A DNA stretch of 64,000 nucleotides from contig JBBODD010000001.1 in the NCBI GenBank assembly GCA_038002745.1, forward strand, positions 1,550,001 through 1,614,000, written 5' to 3'. The position numbers and the translations under genes were made by a program. The stretch is from Bacillus sp. FSL H8-0547. GTDB taxonomy: Bacteria; Bacillota; Bacilli; Bacillales; Bacillaceae. How positions within the stretch are numbered: the stretch's first letter is position 1; each line of letters opens with the position of its first letter. The notes below the pieces were generated by a model, which was not told where the DNA came from, did no database searches, and saw only the letters and a program-made list of their open reading frames with translations. Positions 61,836 to 64,000 of the stretch are shown piece after piece.

Positions 61836-62013
61836 ATACCATTTTGAAAAGATCTCTATGAACCCGCTTACCGGGAAACCAAAAGAAGATTACAGGGAAA
61901 AAGTCATCCAATTTGCAAATGAAGGCTGGAGGCTTCATCAAATGTTTGCTCCCCCTGCCTACGCAGGAGGACAGTCAGCCTTTATTGAACTGGTTTTTGA
62001 AAAAGAAGAATAA
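61828..62013 (+). CDS. DUF4177-type micro-protein, last gene of the lanA1 operon
   Basis: 61 residues starting MYKYHFEKISMNPLTGKPKEDYREKVIQFANEGWRLHQMF, resembling DUF4177 (a small beta-alpha-beta fold). ATG 61828 after GGAGGTG; its first 8 bases overlap the lanM1 end, so translation is coupled. Similar small genes accompany other lantibiotic loci; the role is unknown (accessory to modification or immunity are options). Confidence 0.78.
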   Translation: MYKYHFEKISMNPLTGKPKEDYREKVIQFANEGWRLHQMFAPPAYAGGQSAFIELVFEKEE

Positions 62014-62020
62014 AGGCCTT

Positions 62021-62055
62021 AGGGGACGCAGTGTCATGCGTTCCCTCATTTTTTA
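62021..62055 (+). terminator. Terminator of the lanA1-lanM1-DUF4177 unit
   Basis: AGGGGACGCA-GTGTCA-TGCGTTCCCT stem (one G-T pair) followed by CATTTTTTA. Confidence 0.85.
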
Positions 62056-62427
62056 TACAGATGCTGTCAGCCGTCATAGTACACAAAAACTTTAAATAAC
62101 ATTTCTGAAAGTGACTGCATGACACTCTAATTTCCATGCTTTATATGGTTAACACCAAGGTTAAGTGAAAATCAGATTGTGATAAAAGATAGAGGCGTGT
62201 CTAAAGTCTGAATGATAAAGAGGTTCTATTTCCTTATATCCTAAAAAAAACCCCTCGTTAACCGGGATTTTTGAATCTTCTCCTTTGTAAATTTAGTAAA
62301 ATGACTGGTCTATAAATACATTTTCAACGTTATTTCAATGATTAAATTCATTTTTTTACATGTTTTATATAAAAAAACAGGAGTTAAATCCTGGTCCTAT
62401 CCCGGGATTTTACATTTCCCAACAGAT
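62056..62427. other. AT-rich intergenic region, no gene recognised
   Basis: About 370 bp with only weak hairpins (e.g. CAGGA...TCCTG near 62380). It marks the end of the lantibiotic locus. I see no coding frame with an SD and no transposon remnant. Confidence 0.5.
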
Positions 62428-62464
62428 AAATGGTGCCTACTCAAATGAGTAAGCACCATTTTTA
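62428..62464. terminator. Bidirectional terminator at the ohr 3' end
   Basis: AAATGGTGCCTACTC / GAGTAAGCACCATTT stem (one mismatch) with T-run on the plus strand. Confidence 0.8.
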
Positions 62465-62471
62465 TAAGAAT

Positions 62472-62897
62472 TTAAGCCTGCGCTTCAAGCGTCACATCAA
62501 TATTTCCTCTTGTCGCCTTTGAATACGGGCAGAATTCATGAGCTTTATGCACAAGATCTTCAAGCTTGTCCTTTTCAATGCCGGTTCCCTTTACGTCGAG
62601 TTTTACCGCGAGCTTGAAGCCTCCGTCCGACTCGTCTTTCAGAAAGCTGACATTGGCCGTTACCTCAGAATCAAACTTCACTTTTTCTTTTCTTGCCATA
62701 TGCTGAAGGGCGCCGTCGAAGCAGGCCGCATATCCCGCTGCAAACAGCTGCTCAGGATTTGTTGCATTCGGCACTCTGTCTGCTCTCGGTGAGCCCGGCA
62801 TGGCAATATCCATGTTGATGACATCATTGGATGAATGGACTTTTCCTTCCCGTCCGCCTACTGCTGTAACTGATGTAGTAAATAACGCTTCTGACAT
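62472..62897 (-). CDS. ohr: Organic hydroperoxide resistance protein (OsmC/Ohr family)
   Basis: 141-residue thiol peroxidase that reduces organic and fatty-acid hydroperoxides. Peroxidatic Cys in AAGYAACFDGAL (~residue 58) and resolving Cys in HEFCPYSKATRGNIDVTL (~122); conserved NPEQLFAAGYAAC. Start at 62897 after AAGGGAG; the in-frame extension to 62981 has no SD. Paralogues ohrA (OhrR-controlled) and ohrB (sigma-B-controlled) exist in B. subtilis; no OhrR operator or good sigma-B promoter was found here, so A or B cannot be assigned. Confidence 0.92.
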   Translation of the reverse strand: MSEALFTTSVTAVGGREGKVHSSNDVINMDIAMPGSPRADRVPNATNPEQLFAAGYAACFDGALQHMARKEKVKFDSEVTANVSFLKDESDGGFKLAVKLDVKGTGIEKDKLEDLVHKAHEFCPYSKATRGNIDVTLEAQA

Positions 62898-62981
62898 GTT
62901 CCATACTCCCTTTCGTATTAAAACTTTCTTGCTCTTTTTTATATACCCTCTCATACGAAAACTATTCGTTCGAGTGTGCAT

Positions 62982-63013
62982 AAAAAAAGCATTCCTTCAA
63001 AAGAAGAAATGCA
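62982..63013 (-). terminator. Terminator of ydbI
   Basis: Minus-strand GCATTTCTTC-TTTT-GAAGGAATGC followed by TTTTTTTA. Confidence 0.82.
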
Positions 63014-64000
63014 TTAATCAATCCTTTTCTGCTCATACATGTTGCTACGGATCTTCATCCATTCAAAAAGATGAGTCACTATGACTTTGAGCACGGCATA
63101 TCCAGGTACAGCAAGAATAATTCCGATAACGCCGAAAAGATTTCCAGCCGTCAAAATCACGAAAATAATCGTTATCGGGTGGATATGAAGGTTCCGCCCC
63201 ATAATCTGCGGAGAAATAAATTTCCCTTCGATCAGCTGAACGACGGTCCATACGATGATCAGCTTCAGAACCATAAACGGTGAAGTGACAAGCGCAATAA
63301 TAAAAGCGGGTGTAATCGCAATCGCCGGTCCAAGATACGGGACAACGCTTGTAAATGCCGCAATCAGGGCAAGAAGGGAAGCATATTCCAGACCGATAAT
63401 CAGAAAACCGACATACATAAGCGCTCCAATGCAGAAGCTGACGATGATCTGGCCGCGGATGTAGGAACTGATCTGCTGGTTCATTTCATGCATGACCTTA
63501 AATGAAGAGCTTCTCAGGTTGACAGGCAAAAATTTCAGAACGTACGGTCCAAGTTTTTTGCCGTCCTTTAAAAGATAGAACAAAATGAACGGCAGCGTGA
63601 CAATCGCCAGAATAAAATCCTTTACAATGCCGACAATATTCCCGATTCCTGCAAACATGTTGTTGATGATGGTAGATGCCTGTTCAGACACCTGCCTGGA
63701 TAAATCCGCTACATTAATGTTCAGCGTTTTTTGCGCCTGAAACACAAATTCGCTTCCGACCACCTGCATGACGAGCAGTTCCACATCCCTTGTGTACTGA
63801 GGGAAACTGTCAATCAGGCTCAGAACCTGCGTCTTTAAAAACGGGATGACCGACACAATCAGAATCGTGAGGAGCCCTGCAATCACAACAAACAAAAGTA
63901 AGATCGAATAAACTCTCCGTACTCCCTTCCGCTCAAAAAAATTCACCACCGGATTCAGCAGATAATACACAATCGATGCCAGAACAATCGGCAGAAGGAT
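63014..64000 (-). CDS. ydbI: AI-2E family transporter (YdbI), 5' end beyond window
   Basis: At least 328 residues; the frame continues past the window edge (upstream codons read [11 protein letters not shown]), so the GTG at 63970 is not a true start. Multi-pass membrane protein of the AI-2E/UPF0118 family with the typical [17 protein letters not shown] (~residue 230 of the visible part) and [30 protein letters not shown]-terminal signature. Members act as permeases or Na+/H+ antiporters. In B. subtilis ydbI lies a few genes from ydbP; here ~39 kb separates them. Confidence 0.9.
   Translation of the reverse strand: MLLPIVLASIVYYLLNPVVNFFERKGVRRVYSILLLFVVIAGLLTILIVSVIPFLKTQVLSLIDSFPQYTRDVELLVMQVVGSEFVFQAQKTLNINVADLSRQVSEQASTIINNMFAGIGNIVGIVKDFILAIVTLPFILFYLLKDGKKLGPYVLKFLPVNLRSSSFKVMHEMNQQISSYIRGQIIVSFCIGALMYVGFLIIGLEYASLLALIAAFTSVVPYLGPAIAITPAFIIALVTSPFMVLKLIIVWTVVQLIEGKFISPQIMGRNLHIHPITIIFVILTAGNLFGVIGIILAVPGYAVLKVIVTHLFEWMKIRSNMYEQKRID

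Noticed and set aside
24190-62900. Prophage or integrative element.
   Set aside because: No integrase, structural phage, conjugation or relaxase gene, and no att-like direct repeats were seen.
62898-62960. Sigma-B promoter for ohr (GGGTAT on the minus strand).
   Set aside because: GGGTAT is present, but the position 13-15 bp upstream does not resemble GTTTAA, so the match is partial only.

Overview
The window comes from a low-to-moderate G+C Gram-positive bacterium of the family Bacillaceae (Bacillus sensu lato, possibly a Metabacillus-like lineage; genus not resolvable by eye). Evidence: the complete eight-gene rsbR-S-T-U-V-W-sigB-rsbX general-stress operon, the ndoAI-ndoA (MazEF-type) pair upstream of it, strong SD sequences (GGAGG), frequent TTG/GTG starts, S-box riboswitches, the 37-codon sporulation gene cmpA, and gene order matching from memory the B. 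subtilis ydbI...ddl-murF-cshA-ydbST-ydcA-acpS-ydcC-alr-ndoAI-ndoA-rsb/sigB-tex-cmpA-sprT-trnS block. 

Layout. 1-2870: 3'-truncated 16S rRNA gene and a twelve-tRNA cluster, all on the minus strand, transcribed from two consensus promoters. 2889-12813: sprT, cmpA, tex, the sigB operon, the endoribonuclease toxin-antitoxin pair and alanine racemase. 12943-24137: conserved housekeeping block (ydcC lipoprotein, acpS, rhomboid ydcA, PH-domain ydbT/ydbS, uvsE, cshA, an esterase, a 34-codon membrane micro-protein, murF, ddl, thioredoxin-like ydbP). 24190-62900: a ~38 kb accessory stretch separating ydbP from ydbI, which are close neighbours in B. subtilis. It holds two S-box (SAM-I) riboswitches driving an LLM-type monooxygenase and an NhaC-family transporter, small efflux/regulator modules (GntR-ABC, TetR-GNAT, MFS), a CarD-like regulator in an AT-rich island, an aldehyde dehydrogenase, a 53-bp tandem hairpin array, two MhqR-type ring-cleaving dioxygenases each with a palindromic operator, an AAA-ATPase/TPR pair, and a two-component lanthipeptide cluster. 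63014-64000: ydbI (AI-2E family), cut by the window end.

Highlight: 47.9-62.0 kb encodes a complete class II two-peptide lantibiotic system of the haloduracin/lichenicidin type, in a divergent arrangement. On the plus strand are the alpha precursor, its LanM and a DUF4177 micro-protein; on the minus strand are the beta precursor, its LanM, a C39-peptidase ABC exporter (LanT) and a subtilisin-like LanP. Downstream on the minus strand are an XRE regulator, a small membrane protein and a LanFEG-type immunity ABC transporter. The alpha core has a cysteine/hydroxyl residue budget that fits three thioether rings plus one disulfide exactly. The beta leader carries a GA cleavage site followed by a six-residue GDVNTE extension, equivalent to the NDVNPE hexapeptide that LicP removes in lichenicidin. 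Hairpins between each precursor and its synthetase gene could keep precursor mRNA in excess.

Limits: everything here is read by eye. Family names come from motif recognition, and regulatory sites are predictions.
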